Counted from the first letter of the stretch, positions 27,545 to 38,556 are shown. The stretch: DNA of 58,441 nt from Anaeromyxobacter oryzisoli (GCF_022690765.1 NZ_JALCZA010000026.1:1-58441); one strand, 5' to 3'. Numbers and translations: made by a program. Notes: a model not told the origin generated them from the letters alone.

Positions 27545-28042
27545 ATGAAGATGATCGACGTCGGCGAGAAGCCGAAGACGGAGCGCGTCGCCGTCGCGCG
27601 CGGCTTCGTCACCATGTCCCCCGCGACCGTCCAGCGGATCCGGCGCGGCGAGGTCGAGAAGGGGGACGTGCTCGCCGCCGCCCGGCTCGCCGGCATCCTG
27701 GCCGCGAAGAAGACGCCCGACATCGTCCCCCTCTGCCACCCCATCGCCCTCTCCGCCGTGGACGTGACCGCCGAGCCGGGCGCGCGCGGCGTCGCGGTGA
27801 CCGCGACGGTGCGCACGGTGGATCGGACCGGCGTCGAGATGGAGGCGCTCACCGCGGTGTCCGCGGCGTGCCTCACCGTCTACGACATGCTGAAGCGGTA
27901 CGAGAAGGGCATGACGATCGTCGGCGTCGAGCTCATGGAGAAGAAGGGTGGCCGGAGCGGGCACTGGGTCCGCGCCCCAGCAGCGCCGCCGGCTCCACGC
28001 CGAGCAGCCGCGTCGCGTTCCCGCCGCACACGCGGCGGATGA
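27545..28042 (+). CDS. moaC: Cyclic pyranopterin monophosphate synthase (MoaC) with C-terminal run-on
   Basis: Second step of molybdenum cofactor synthesis, rearranging the MoaA product into cPMP. Conserved blocks: MIDVGEKPKTERVAVARG start, LAGILAAKKTPDIVPLCHPI (about 54-72), VDRTGVEMEALTAV and CLTVYDMLKRYEKGM. Homologous sequence ends at about residue 142 (GGRSGHWVR); the last 20 or so residues are Ala/Arg/Pro-rich and lie antisense to the convergent TatD-like gene, so they look like read-through after loss of the ancestral stop. ATG 27545 is used; ATG 27551 is possible. Overlap with the opposite gene is 110 bp. Confidence 0.92.
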   Translation: MKMIDVGEKPKTERVAVARGFVTMSPATVQRIRRGEVEKGDVLAAARLAGILAAKKTPDIVPLCHPIALSAVDVTAEPGARGVAVTATVRTVDRTGVEMEALTAVSAACLTVYDMLKRYEKGMTIVGVELMEKKGGRSGHWVRAPAAPPAPRRAAASRSRRTRGG

Positions 28043-28760
28043 CGGCCGGCCCGAGCCCCGCCTTCCCGAGCCGGTCCGCGGCGCGGGGCAGCGCGAGCAG
28101 GTCCCCGCCCGACAGCCCCGCGTCGGACCCGAGCACGAGCCCCTCCGGGCCGAGGGAGCGGACCAGCTTCACCGCCGCGTCGATCGCCCCTCGCGCGCCC
28201 GACAGCGACAGCGCGGCCCGGTGACCGCAGGCGACGATCGCCCGCACCGTCCGCGCGTCCACCCCGGCGACGAGCACGCGCGTGGGCTCCACCTCCGACG
28301 CCTTCAGCACCGCGAGCACCCGCCGGGTGAGCCGCTCGCGCCCGCGGGAGGGCACCTGGACGACGACGGGGAGCCGCAGGGTCCGCGCGAGCTCGAGCTG
28401 GCGCTCGAGGACCCGCTCCTCGAGCTCGCCGCCCTCGGCGAGGCCGATCGCCCCGAGCGCGGCCACCTCCGGCCGCCCGAGCGCCTCGGGCAGCTCCGCC
28501 AGGAGCGCCTCGAGCCCGCGCAGCGGGATGCGCCGCGGGTGGACGCCGAGGGCCGCGTAGCCGGCGATGCCCGCGCGGCGGAGCCGCCGCGCCGAGCGCA
28601 CGACCGCGTCCCACCCTGCCCGCACCGCCGCCGACGTCGCCGCGGGGACCGCGTCGTCGGACGGGACGAGCGCGCCCTCGACCCCGAAGAAGCGGAGGTC
28701 GGCGAGCGCGCGCGGGTCGAGGTCGCCGGCGTGGAGGAGCGCGTCGAACACGGCGCCCAT
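27933..28760 (-). CDS. TatD-like protein lacking most metal ligands
   Basis: A 275-residue protein with the overall TatD hydrolase pattern (GVHP loop; GNATRLLGV end, as in the family) but without its metal site. The N-terminal HxH is DALLHAG, the GExGLD motif is GAIGLAEG, the HxR position reads VQVPSR and the HCF position VAGVD; only the aspartate in GSDAG is retained. TatD proteins are metal-dependent DNases or deacylases; this one probably lacks that chemistry and may be a pseudoenzyme. It is convergent with moaC and overlaps it by 110 bp, with the tail GRGPSARSGHPSSP in the overlap. Confidence 0.7.
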   Translation of the reverse strand: MGAVFDALLHAGDLDPRALADLRFFGVEGALVPSDDAVPAATSAAVRAGWDAVVRSARRLRRAGIAGYAALGVHPRRIPLRGLEALLAELPEALGRPEVAALGAIGLAEGGELEERVLERQLELARTLRLPVVVQVPSRGRERLTRRVLAVLKASEVEPTRVLVAGVDARTVRAIVACGHRAALSLSGARGAIDAAVKLVRSLGPEGLVLGSDAGLSGGDLLALPRAADRLGKAGLGPAVIRRVCGGNATRLLGVEPAALLGRGPSARSGHPSSP

Positions 28761-28798
28761 GGTAACCGGCCGGCGGCGCGAGCGCCCGGGGACGTCTC

Positions 28799-28962
28799 GT
28801 GCCCGTGCCCGTGATCCGTCACCGATCTCCGTGCCCGCTTCCCGGTTCCCGTGTCCCCTTGCCCGTGATCCGACGGCCGGATCGGATCACGGGGACGGGC
28901 CACGGGCGACGGGAGTCGGCTCACGGGCCACGCGAGGCCGGTCACGGTCACGGTTCACGGCC
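28799..28962 (+). repeat. Dispersed intergenic repeat, copy R1
   Basis: Built of CCCGTG, CCGTGA and CCGTCACCG units with a central palindrome GTGATCCGA...TCGGATCAC (about 28865-28890) and ending AGGCCGGTCACGGTCACGG. Same internal order as R5-R7. Lies between the start of the TatD-like gene and the end of cheR. Confidence 0.8.
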
Positions 28963-28987
28963 GCGCCCCCGGACGACCGTCGCTGCT

Positions 28988-29806
28988 TCACCGCGGCCGC
29001 ACGAGGAGCGTCGCGACTCCGGCGCGCACCGGCTCGAGCGGCAGCGCCATCGCGAGCGGCAGCTCGACCGGCCCGAGCACCAGCGCGCCGCCTGGCCGGA
29101 GCGCCGCGGCGAGCCGGCGGAGCACCGCCGCCGCGACCGGCGCCTCGAAGTGGATGAGCACGTTCCGGCAGAGCACCACGTCGAAGGGGCCGCCCGCCGG
29201 CGGCGGGTCGGAGACGAGGTTCTGCCGCGCAAAGGAGATCGCGCCGCGGACCTCGGGCCGCACCCCCCGCACGCCCGCGGCGTCGGCCGGCTCGAGCCAC
29301 CGCTCCAGCGCCGGCGGCAGGTGGCGCAGCGCGCGCGGGCCGTAGCGCCCGGCCCGGGCGGCGGCGAGCGCCCGCGCGGAGAGATCGGTCGCGACGATCC
29401 GATCGCGCCCCGGGCGCCCCGCCTCGAGGAGCGCGATGGCGACGCTGCACGGCTCCTCGCCGCTCGCGCACCCCGCCGACCAGATCGCGAGCGGGCCGGG
29501 CGCCGCGCCGGCGCGGCGCGCGATCGCCTCGAGCTGCTCGGGGTGGCGCCAGAACGCGCTCTCGGTGACGAGCGCGTGCTCGATGAGGGCGGACACCGCC
29601 GCCGCGTCGCGCGCGGCGACCCGGGCGGCGAGCACGGAGGCGGGCTCCCCCCGCTCCCGAGCCGCCGTCGCGAGGGCGTCCTCGAGCATCGCCGGCGACC
29701 CGCCGGGGAGGGACAGGCCGGCCACCTCCACGAGCGCGCGGGCGACCTCGCGGAACGCGGCCGCCGGCGGCGCGCCGAGCACCCGGGCGGCGGTGGCGTC
29801 GCTCAC
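28988..29806 (-). CDS. cheR: Chemotaxis protein methyltransferase (CheR)
   Basis: SAM-dependent enzyme that methylates glutamates of chemoreceptors. The 272-residue protein has the N-terminal helical receptor-contact domain and the SAM-binding WSAGCASGEEPCSVAIAL motif, VATDLSARALAAARAGRYG, and VLCRNVLIHFEAPVAAAVLRRL. The start is GTG 29806, which overlaps the cheW-like stop as GTGA, so translation is coupled. The pair has no local receptor or kinase, so it may belong to one of the several chemosensory pathways usual in myxobacteria. Repeat R1 follows it. Confidence 0.9.
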   Translation of the reverse strand: MSDATAARVLGAPPAAAFREVARALVEVAGLSLPGGSPAMLEDALATAARERGEPASVLAARVAARDAAAVSALIEHALVTESAFWRHPEQLEAIARRAGAAPGPLAIWSAGCASGEEPCSVAIALLEAGRPGRDRIVATDLSARALAAARAGRYGPRALRHLPPALERWLEPADAAGVRGVRPEVRGAISFARQNLVSDPPPAGGPFDVVLCRNVLIHFEAPVAAAVLRRLAAALRPGGALVLGPVELPLAMALPLEPVRAGVATLLVRPR

Positions 29807-30378
29807 GCCGCGCTCCCCGCCAGCGACGCGACGAGCGGCGCGGCGTCCAGGAGCGGGAGGACCTCTCCGTCCTCGACGCAGAGCCCGGCCACGAGCGGGG
29901 AGCCGCGCCAGGCCTCCGGCGTGCCCGCGGCGACGTCCCCCTCGAAGAGGCGCGGGGACTCGACGAGCCGCGCCACCCGATCGACCACGAGCCCCACCGC
30001 GGGGGCGCCGGCCAGCACGGCGATCTGGGCGTCGAGGTTCGGAGGTCGCGGCAGGCCGAGGAGCGTCGCGAGATCGACCGCGACCACGGGCGCCCCGCGG
30101 CAGACGAACGTGCCGAGCACGTGCGGCGGCGCCCCCGGCAGCGGGACGAGCGCGACGAGCTGGACCACCTCGACCACGCCAGCCGCGGGCAGGAGCGCCC
30201 GCCGGCCCGCCGCCTCCACGAGGAGGTGCGCGCCGGGGACCGCCTCGCCGGCGTCGGCGAGGAGCGCCGCCTGCGCGCGCGAGAGGGCCTCCGCCAGGCG
30301 GCGGACCTCGGCGACCAGGGCGGCGCGGGGCGGGCGCGGATCGGGGCCGGCGGGCGGCGTCGCGGTGGGGTTCGCCAT
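29803..30378 (-). CDS. cheW: CheW-like chemotaxis coupling protein
   Basis: A 191-residue protein with a C-terminal CheW-like SH3-type domain (about 50-185): HLLVEAAGRRALLPAAGVVEV, LGTFVCRGAPVVAVDLATLLG and VGLVVDRVARLVE are typical. It couples chemoreceptors to CheA. The N-terminus (1-50) is a Pro-rich segment followed by an Ala-rich helix. ATG 30378 is chosen over TTG 30396. It sits directly before and overlaps cheR. An acidic loop CVEDGEVLPLLD near the end resembles the domain's final strand. Confidence 0.85.
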   Translation of the reverse strand: MANPTATPPAGPDPRPPRAALVAEVRRLAEALSRAQAALLADAGEAVPGAHLLVEAAGRRALLPAAGVVEVVQLVALVPLPGAPPHVLGTFVCRGAPVVAVDLATLLGLPRPPNLDAQIAVLAGAPAVGLVVDRVARLVESPRLFEGDVAAGTPEAWRGSPLVAGLCVEDGEVLPLLDAAPLVASLAGSAA

Positions 30379-30605
30379 CGGCGCCGAGGGTACCAACTCC
30401 GCGCCCGGACGGCACCCCGCACGCGGCGGGTGGACCTCGGCGTGGGCCGACGCCGTCGCGGAGCACCTCCTCGCCCGGGAAAGGTCCGCGGGGTGGCCCG
30501 CGCCGGCTCCGCGCGGGCGCGATCCCGGCGACCTCGCGCCGGACGCCCCGCGACCATCCCGACACCGCGGTGACCTCGCGATGATGATGATATGGAGGAG
30601 GTACG

Positions 30606-31436
30606 ATGACCCTCCGATCGTCGCTCGTCCCCGTGCTCGTCGCGCTCCTGCTCGGAGCGTGCATGCCGCGCCACGCCAGCGAGAGGGCGCGCGCGGAGCT
30701 GGCCGCCGGCGCGATGATCCGGCTCTCCGGCGGCACGTTCCGGCTCGGCGAGCCGGTCGGCCCGCTCGCCGACACCGCGAGCTACGTCTCCGTCTCCCCG
30801 TTCCTCCTGGACGTGACGGAGGTGACGGTGGCGGCGTACGAAGAGTGCGTGAAGGCGGGGAGGTGCGAGCCGGCGGCGGCGACGGTCGAGCGCGAGTGGC
30901 TCCGGAGGAAGGCCCGCAAGGCGGAGTCGCGCGCCTGCAACGAGGCCCGCGCGGACCGGGCGGACCACCCGGTCAACTGCGTGGACTGGAACCAGGCGAC
31001 CGCGTACTGCGCCTGGGCGGGGAAGCGGCTCCCGTCCGAGGAGGAGTGGGAGTGGGCCGCGCGCAACGAGGGCGAGGGGACCACCTACCCGTGGGGAGAC
31101 GAGCCCGCGCCGGGCGCCCAGCTCTGCTGGAACGGCGAGGGCAACGACGCCGGGCGCGGCGCGCGCACCGGCACGTGCCCGGTCGGGAGCCACCCGGGCG
31201 GAGACACGAAGGCGGGCGTGAAGGACCTCGCCGGAAACGTCTGGGAGTGGACCTCCTCGAGGACGATGGCCGGGACGGACAGCCGCGGGCGGGGCGGGAC
31301 GCCGGTCAAGATCGCACGCGGCGGGGGCTGGTCCGAGGTCGACCCGGCGAAGGTCACCGCCTCGATCCGCTTCGCGGACCTGCCCTCGCGGCGCGACGCC
31401 TTCCTCGGGTTTCGCTGCGCGAGCGATCCGCCCTGA
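30606..31436 (+). CDS. Formylglycine-generating-enzyme (SUMF1) family lipoprotein
   Basis: A 276-residue lipoprotein (lipobox LLLGAC, Cys 19) with an FGE-sulfatase fold: DVTEVTVAAYEECVKAGRC, HPVNCVDWNQATAYCAWAGKRLPSEEEWEWAAR, PWGDE, GVKDLAGNVWEWTSS and GGGWSEV are the hallmarks. Bacterial relatives with this layout are often surface proteins or kinase-associated modules rather than true sulfatase activators; the copper-binding cysteine pair of real FGE is not evident in its usual C-terminal position. A strong GGAGGAGG precedes ATG by a few bases. It stands alone before glmU. Confidence 0.85.
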   Translation: MTLRSSLVPVLVALLLGACMPRHASERARAELAAGAMIRLSGGTFRLGEPVGPLADTASYVSVSPFLLDVTEVTVAAYEECVKAGRCEPAAATVEREWLRRKARKAESRACNEARADRADHPVNCVDWNQATAYCAWAGKRLPSEEEWEWAARNEGEGTTYPWGDEPAPGAQLCWNGEGNDAGRGARTGTCPVGSHPGGDTKAGVKDLAGNVWEWTSSRTMAGTDSRGRGGTPVKIARGGGWSEVDPAKVTASIRFADLPSRRDAFLGFRCASDPP

Positions 31437-31621
31437 TCGCGTCGGGGACCGAGGGTGAACGGCTTCGGGCTTCGGCGCCCGGCGATCCGTCGGAGCCGGC
31501 GAACGGGGCGGGCCGCGGGATCGGGATGGGGACACGGGCAGGGATCGACGGGCCCGGATCAGGGTTCGGGTGCGGGGGCGCCCCCTGCGGCGCGCCTCAC
31601 CCCGGGCGCCTGTGCGCAGGC

Positions 31622-31651
31622 TTGAAATCAGGGGACCGCCGCGCCTAGCCT
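31622..31651 (+). promoter_or_regulatory. Candidate glmU promoter
   Basis: TTGAAA (31622-31627) and TAGCCT (31646-31651) are separated by 18 bp, and 8 nt separate the -10 from ATG 31660, so the leader would be absent or very short. Confidence 0.45.
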
Positions 31652-31659
31652 GCCTGGCC

Positions 31660-33171
31660 ATGACCAACTCCCGCGCCCGCCTCGCCGCCATCGTCCTCGC
31701 CGCCGGCAAGGGCACCCGGATGAAGTCGCAGAAGGCCAAGGTCCTGCACGAGATCGCGGGCCGCCCGCTCGCCTGGTACCCGGTGAAGCGCGCCCTCGAG
31801 CTCGGCGCCGACCCGGTCGTCGTGGTGGTGGGCCACCAGGGACAGGCCGTGGAGGCCGCCCTCACCGCCGCCCTCCCCGGCGCCCCCCTCCGGTTCGCGG
31901 TCCAGGCGGAGCAGCTCGGGACCGCCCACGCGGTGCTCGCCGCGAAGGACGCCCTCGCGGGGCACGCGGGGCCGGTGCTGATCCTCTCCGGCGACACGCC
32001 CCTGCTCGAGACCGCGACGCTCCAGGCGGTGGTGGACGCCCGCGCCGACGCCAAGGCGCCCCTCGCGCTCGCCACGATGACCCTCGACGCGCCGACGGGC
32101 TACGGCCGCGTCGTCCGCGATCGCCGGCGCCGGGCGCAGCGGGTGGTCGAGGAGAAGGACGCGAGCGCGAAGCAGCGGGCGATCCGCGAGGTGAACGCGG
32201 GCCTGTACTGCGCCGACGCCGCGTTCCTCTGGAAGGGGCTCGCGAAGGTGGGGGCGAAGAACGCGCAGCGCGAGTTCTACCTCACGGATCTCGTCGCCAT
32301 GGGCGCGAAGGCGAAGGGCGGCGCGGCCACCGTGGGCGTCCCCGCCGCCTCGGCGGCGGGGGTGAACGACCGGGCGGAGCTGGCGCGCGCGGCCCGCGTC
32401 CTCGCGGACCGGCGCGCCGACGCGCTCATGAAGGCCGGGGTCTCGATCGAGGACCCGGCCCGCTTCGACTGCGACGAGGGGGTGGAGATCGCCGCCGACG
32501 TGACGATCGAGCCGGGGGTCCGGCTCCGCGGCCGGACCCGCCTCGGCGCCGGCGCCGTGATCGGGGCGGGCTCGATCCTCGTGGACGCGACGATCGCCGA
32601 GGACGTCACCGTGAAGCCGTACACCGTGATCGAGGACGCCACGGTGGCGCGCGGCGCGATCCTCGGCCCGTTCTCGCGGCTCCGGCCCGGATCGGAGATC
32701 GGCGAGGAGGCCCACGTCGGGAACTTCGTCGAGACCAAGAAGACCCGGCTGGGCCAGGGCGCCAAGGCGAACCACCTCAGCTACCTCGGGGACGCGGTGA
32801 TCGGCGCGCGCACGAACGTCGGCGCCGGCACGATCACGTGCAACTACGACGGCGAGAAGAAGAACGAGACCCGGATCGGCGAGGACGCGTTCATCGGGTC
32901 GGACTCGATCCTCGTCGCGCCCATCGCCATCGGCGACGGCGCCTACGTCGCGGCGGGCTCGACCCTCACCGATGCGGTCCCGGCGGGCGCGCTCGCCCTC
33001 GGGAGGGCCCGGCAGACCAACAAGGAGGGCTGGGTCGCGGCCCACGCCGCCGCCCGCGCGGCAGCCGCGCCGGCGCCCACGCCGGCGGCCGGGACCGGGG
33101 GCACCCCCGGGGCGGGCGCTCCGGCGGAGGCAGGCGGGGTCGGCGGACCGTCCACCCGGCAGGCGGGGTAG
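31660..33171 (+). CDS. glmU: Bifunctional GlcNAc-1-P uridyltransferase / GlcN-1-P acetyltransferase
   Basis: Makes UDP-GlcNAc for peptidoglycan and LPS. The N-terminal pyrophosphorylase domain shows AAIVLAAGKGTRMKSQKAKVLHEIAGRP; QLGTAHAVLAA and LSGDTPLL follow. The C-terminal left-handed beta-helix (about 255-445) has hexapeptide repeats and the acetyl-CoA site EIGEEAHVGNFVETKKTRLG, NHLSYLGDA, GAGTITCNYDG. At 503 residues it is about 45 longer than E. coli GlmU because of an Ala/Pro/Gly-rich tail after the AWAATQ-like end. The glmS start follows 39 bp later, so both enzymes of this pathway are probably co-transcribed. Confidence 0.96.
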   Translation: MTNSRARLAAIVLAAGKGTRMKSQKAKVLHEIAGRPLAWYPVKRALELGADPVVVVVGHQGQAVEAALTAALPGAPLRFAVQAEQLGTAHAVLAAKDALAGHAGPVLILSGDTPLLETATLQAVVDARADAKAPLALATMTLDAPTGYGRVVRDRRRRAQRVVEEKDASAKQRAIREVNAGLYCADAAFLWKGLAKVGAKNAQREFYLTDLVAMGAKAKGGAATVGVPAASAAGVNDRAELARAARVLADRRADALMKAGVSIEDPARFDCDEGVEIAADVTIEPGVRLRGRTRLGAGAVIGAGSILVDATIAEDVTVKPYTVIEDATVARGAILGPFSRLRPGSEIGEEAHVGNFVETKKTRLGQGAKANHLSYLGDAVIGARTNVGAGTITCNYDGEKKNETRIGEDAFIGSDSILVAPIAIGDGAYVAAGSTLTDAVPAGALALGRARQTNKEGWVAAHAAARAAAAPAPTPAAGTGGTPGAGAPAEAGGVGGPSTRQAG

Positions 33172-33210
33172 CAGGCGTTTCACCCGCTCCGTGGTATTCA
33201 AGGCGGATCT

Positions 33211-35046
<1,836 letters not shown>

Positions 35047-35060
35047 GAGCGGCGAGCGCA

Positions 35061-35084
35061 GGGGCACGCGGCGGAGCGTGCCCC
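35061..35084 (+). terminator. Hairpin downstream of glmS
   Basis: GGGGCACGC (35061-35069) and GCGTGCCCC (35076-35084) form a perfect 9-bp stem with a 6-nt loop, 14 nt after the glmS stop and inside the segment between the two copies of the glmS end. No T-run. Confidence 0.55.
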
Positions 35085-35254
35085 GCAGCGAGCGGGGGGG
35101 CCGGGGGGGCGCGAGCCCGCGGCCTTCTCGCGGGCGAGTGGCCCCCCGGCAAGATGGTTCCAGCCGAGGAATTTGGCCAAGAGCGTGACGGTGGAGTAGG
35201 AGCGCGCGCCGGAAAGTGTCCCCGGTCGCTGGCGGATCGGTTACGACACACCGG

Positions 35255-35839
35255 GTGGCCAACCACCGGCTCTTCATCGCCCTCGAGCCTCCGGATGGCG
35301 TGCGGCGCCGCCTGGCGGCCCTCTCCGCCCGGGTGAGGCGGGCGGCCGGGCGCGCGGCCGACGAGATCCGCTGGGTGCCGGACGAGAACCTGCACCTCAC
35401 GATGCAGTTCCTGGGCGCGGTGCCCGAGGAGCGCGTCCCGGACGTCACCGCCGCGGTCGAGGCGGCCGCCGCGGCGTCGCGGCCGCTCGCGCTGGAGGTG
35501 CAGGGCGCCGGCGGCTTCCCCAACGCGCGCCGTCCCCGCGTCCTCTGGCTCGGGCTCCAGGGCGACGTCGCGCCGGCCCAGGCCCTGGCCGCCGATCTCG
35601 GCCGCCGCCTCGCGCCCCTCGGCTTCCCGCCGGAGGCGCGGGCCTGGTCGGCCCACCTCACCATCGGCCGCGCGCGGGACGCGCGGGGCGCGCCCGGCCT
35701 CGCCGGCGCCCTGGCCTCCCAGGACGGGACCGAGGGCGTCCCCTGGCGCGTGGGCGAGCTCACCCTGTTCGAGTCGCACCTCTCGCCGAAGGGGCCGCGC
35801 TACGAGGCGATCGTCCGCGCCGCCCTCGGTGGCGCCTAG
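35255..35839 (+). CDS. thpR: RNA 2',3'-cyclic phosphodiesterase (ThpR, 2H family)
   Basis: Predicted 2H-phosphoesterase of 194 residues that opens 2',3'-cyclic phosphate ends of RNA. Both catalytic HxT motifs are present: HLTMQFLG (about 34-41) and HLTIGRARD (about 130-138). The start GTG 35255 gives VANHRLFIALEPPDGV, the normal beginning; GTG 35216 in the same frame is possible. Its TAG stop overlaps the stop of the convergent membrane protein in the shared palindrome CTAG. It follows the duplicated glmS end by about 50 bp. Confidence 0.88.
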   Translation: MANHRLFIALEPPDGVRRRLAALSARVRRAAGRAADEIRWVPDENLHLTMQFLGAVPEERVPDVTAAVEAAAAASRPLALEVQGAGGFPNARRPRVLWLGLQGDVAPAQALAADLGRRLAPLGFPPEARAWSAHLTIGRARDARGAPGLAGALASQDGTEGVPWRVGELTLFESHLSPKGPRYEAIVRAALGGA

Positions 35840-36381
35840 CCGGGAGCCGCCAGCCGGCCGCACCGCAGCGCGACGACCCACGCGGGCGCGGCTCCCTGCA
35901 GCGCCCACCCGAGCGCCTGCAGCGCGCCGCCGATCGCCTCGCAGCGATCGCGGAGCCCCAGCATCCCGAGCATCTGCCACCAGTCGTGGGAGTCGCGATC
36001 CGGGGCGAGGAGCGGCAGGACCCGGGCCTCGGCGTCCGCCGCGTACGTGCCCACGTCCACCAGGTTCACTCCGAGCCACACGCCCATGGCCGCCGCGGCG
36101 ACGGTCCGCCGGCGCGCCGCGAACGCGATCCCGGCGACCACCGGGAACGCGAGCTGCCCGAGCGTGCCGCCGAGCAGCGTGAGGAACCGCACCCCGGCGA
36201 TCCCGAGGATCGCGTGCCCGGCCTCGTGGAAGACGAGGTCCGCGCCCGCCACCGCCGCGAACGCGAAGCCATGGGTCGCCCACGACAGGGCGAGGAGCGC
36301 GGTCCCGCCGGCGAGGAGGACCGCCTCGAGCGTCGAGGGGGGTGGCCACGGCGTCGGCTCCGGGTCGAGCGGGAGGGGCAC
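35836..36381 (-). CDS. Integral membrane HEAGH protein, M50-like
   Basis: A 181-residue membrane protein starting at GTG 36381. It has several hydrophobic segments and the zinc-peptidase motif FHEAGHAILG (about 52-61), as in site-2 protease (M50) relatives, but no PDZ domain and no obvious LDG second motif; a DVGTYAADAEAR segment (about 115-126) might supply the third ligand. Without that it cannot be called an active protease. Similar small HEAGH membrane proteins are often left as hypothetical. It is convergent with thpR (4-bp shared stop) and divergent from algH. Confidence 0.7.
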   Translation of the reverse strand: MPLPLDPEPTPWPPPSTLEAVLLAGGTALLALSWATHGFAFAAVAGADLVFHEAGHAILGIAGVRFLTLLGGTLGQLAFPVVAGIAFAARRRTVAAAAMGVWLGVNLVDVGTYAADAEARVLPLLAPDRDSHDWWQMLGMLGLRDRCEAIGGALQALGWALQGAAPAWVVALRCGRLAAPG

Positions 36382-36529
36382 GCCGCGATGGTACCCCGCG
36401 CCGCCAGGCCGCGTCCCCGCCGAGGGGGCCGCGGCCAGGTCGGAGCCCCGCCCCCGGGACGGGAGGCCCTTGCGCCGGCGCGCGGGGCGCGCGAGATCTC
36501 GGGGGTCGCCAGCCCGCCGGAGACCTCCC

Positions 36530-37135
36530 GTGGACACGCAGCGTCCAGAGCCCGCTTCCGCCAGCCTCGCCCCGGGCTTCCTCGTCGCCTCGCCGGCGCT
36601 GCGAGACCCGAACTTCGCCGGCTCGCTCGTCCTCGTGGCCGAGCACCACGGCGAGGGCGCCCTCGGGTTCGTGGTGAACCGCGCCGGCCCCATCACCGTC
36701 GCCGACGTGCTCGGCGGGCTCGATCCCGCGCTGCGCGCCCGCGCCGAGGCGGCGGGCCGGGGCAGCGCGCCGGTGCTCGTCGGGGGCCCGGTCCAGCCGG
36801 AGCGGCTCTGGATCGTCTTCCGTCCGGGACCGCAGGCGCCCGAGGAGGGGGCGGTCCGGGTCGGCCAGGACGTCGCCCTCGGCGGCTCGCGCGAGCTGCT
36901 CGAGGCGCTCGTGCGCGCGCCGGATCCCGGACCGTACCTGCTCCTGCTCGGCTACGCGGGCTGGGCGCCGCGCCAGATCGAGCACGAGGTCGCCGCGGGC
37001 GCCTGGATCCCCATGCCGCTGCACGACGACCTCGTCCTCACGGTGCCCCTCGAGCAGCGCTGGGAGACGGCGGTCCGGCGGCTCGGCCTCGACCCCGCCG
37101 GCTTCGCCATGGGCGGCGGCGGCGCGACCGCCTGA
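36530..37135 (+). CDS. YqgE/AlgH family protein
   Basis: A 201-residue cytoplasmic protein of the UPF0301 family: APGFLVASPALRDPNFAGSLV near the start, EGALGFVVNRAG (about 45-56), GGPVQPERLWIVF and LGYAGWAPRQIEHEV (about 140-154). The family is widespread and was tied to alginate regulation in Pseudomonas; its biochemical role is unsettled. GTG 36530 is chosen because homology begins soon after it and the upstream frame is non-protein. It precedes the recA promoter region. Confidence 0.88.
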   Translation: MDTQRPEPASASLAPGFLVASPALRDPNFAGSLVLVAEHHGEGALGFVVNRAGPITVADVLGGLDPALRARAEAAGRGSAPVLVGGPVQPERLWIVFRPGPQAPEEGAVRVGQDVALGGSRELLEALVRAPDPGPYLLLLGYAGWAPRQIEHEVAAGAWIPMPLHDDLVLTVPLEQRWETAVRRLGLDPAGFAMGGGGATA

Positions 37136-37197
37136 TGGCGACCCCCACCCGGTCTCATCGCGCCCTGCGGCGCATGCGCGCGTCTGCGCGAGCGCGC

Positions 37198-37234
37198 TTG
37201 ACCGCGCGCCCCGTTCAGTAGACATTTGTTCAGG
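37198..37234 (+). promoter_or_regulatory. recA promoter with candidate myxobacterial LexA box
   Basis: TTGACC (37198-37203) is a good -35. Seventeen bases later begins GACATT (37221-37226), the possible -10. GTAGACATTTGTTCAGG (37218-37234) fits 15 of 17 positions of the LexA motif recalled for Myxococcus xanthus (CTRHAMRYBYGTTCAGS), and a second GTTCAG stands at 37213. Repressor binding here would cover the -10. Confidence 0.5.
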
Positions 37235-37354
37235 TTCGGACCGCCGGTTGTCAGGGGTCGCTGCTACTGGTGAGCAGAACGCAACGCGGAACGCCGGGTG
37301 CGCCGCCCCGCCCCCGGGGCCTACCCGAGAGCGCGCCCCACGAGGAGAGCAGAG

Positions 37355-38434
<1,080 letters not shown>

Positions 38435-38556
38435 GTCCCGGGCGAAGGGCGCCGTCCCCCCCGGTGACGCCTGCCCTGGCGCCCGGAGCCGGTCGGCCAC
38501 GCCCGAAGGCCCGAGGCCTGCGTGGGGCCGCACTCCCCGGCGCGGGCCCACCCTCC

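Noticed and set aside
31440-31600. Possible eighth copy of the dispersed repeat upstream of glmU
   Set aside because: Shares only short pieces (GGGATCGGG, GGGTTCGGGTGCGG) and lacks the centre and the CGGTGACGG end.
37213-37218. First GTTCAG as the main LexA site of recA
   Set aside because: The ten bases before it fit the recalled consensus poorly; the second site is much better.
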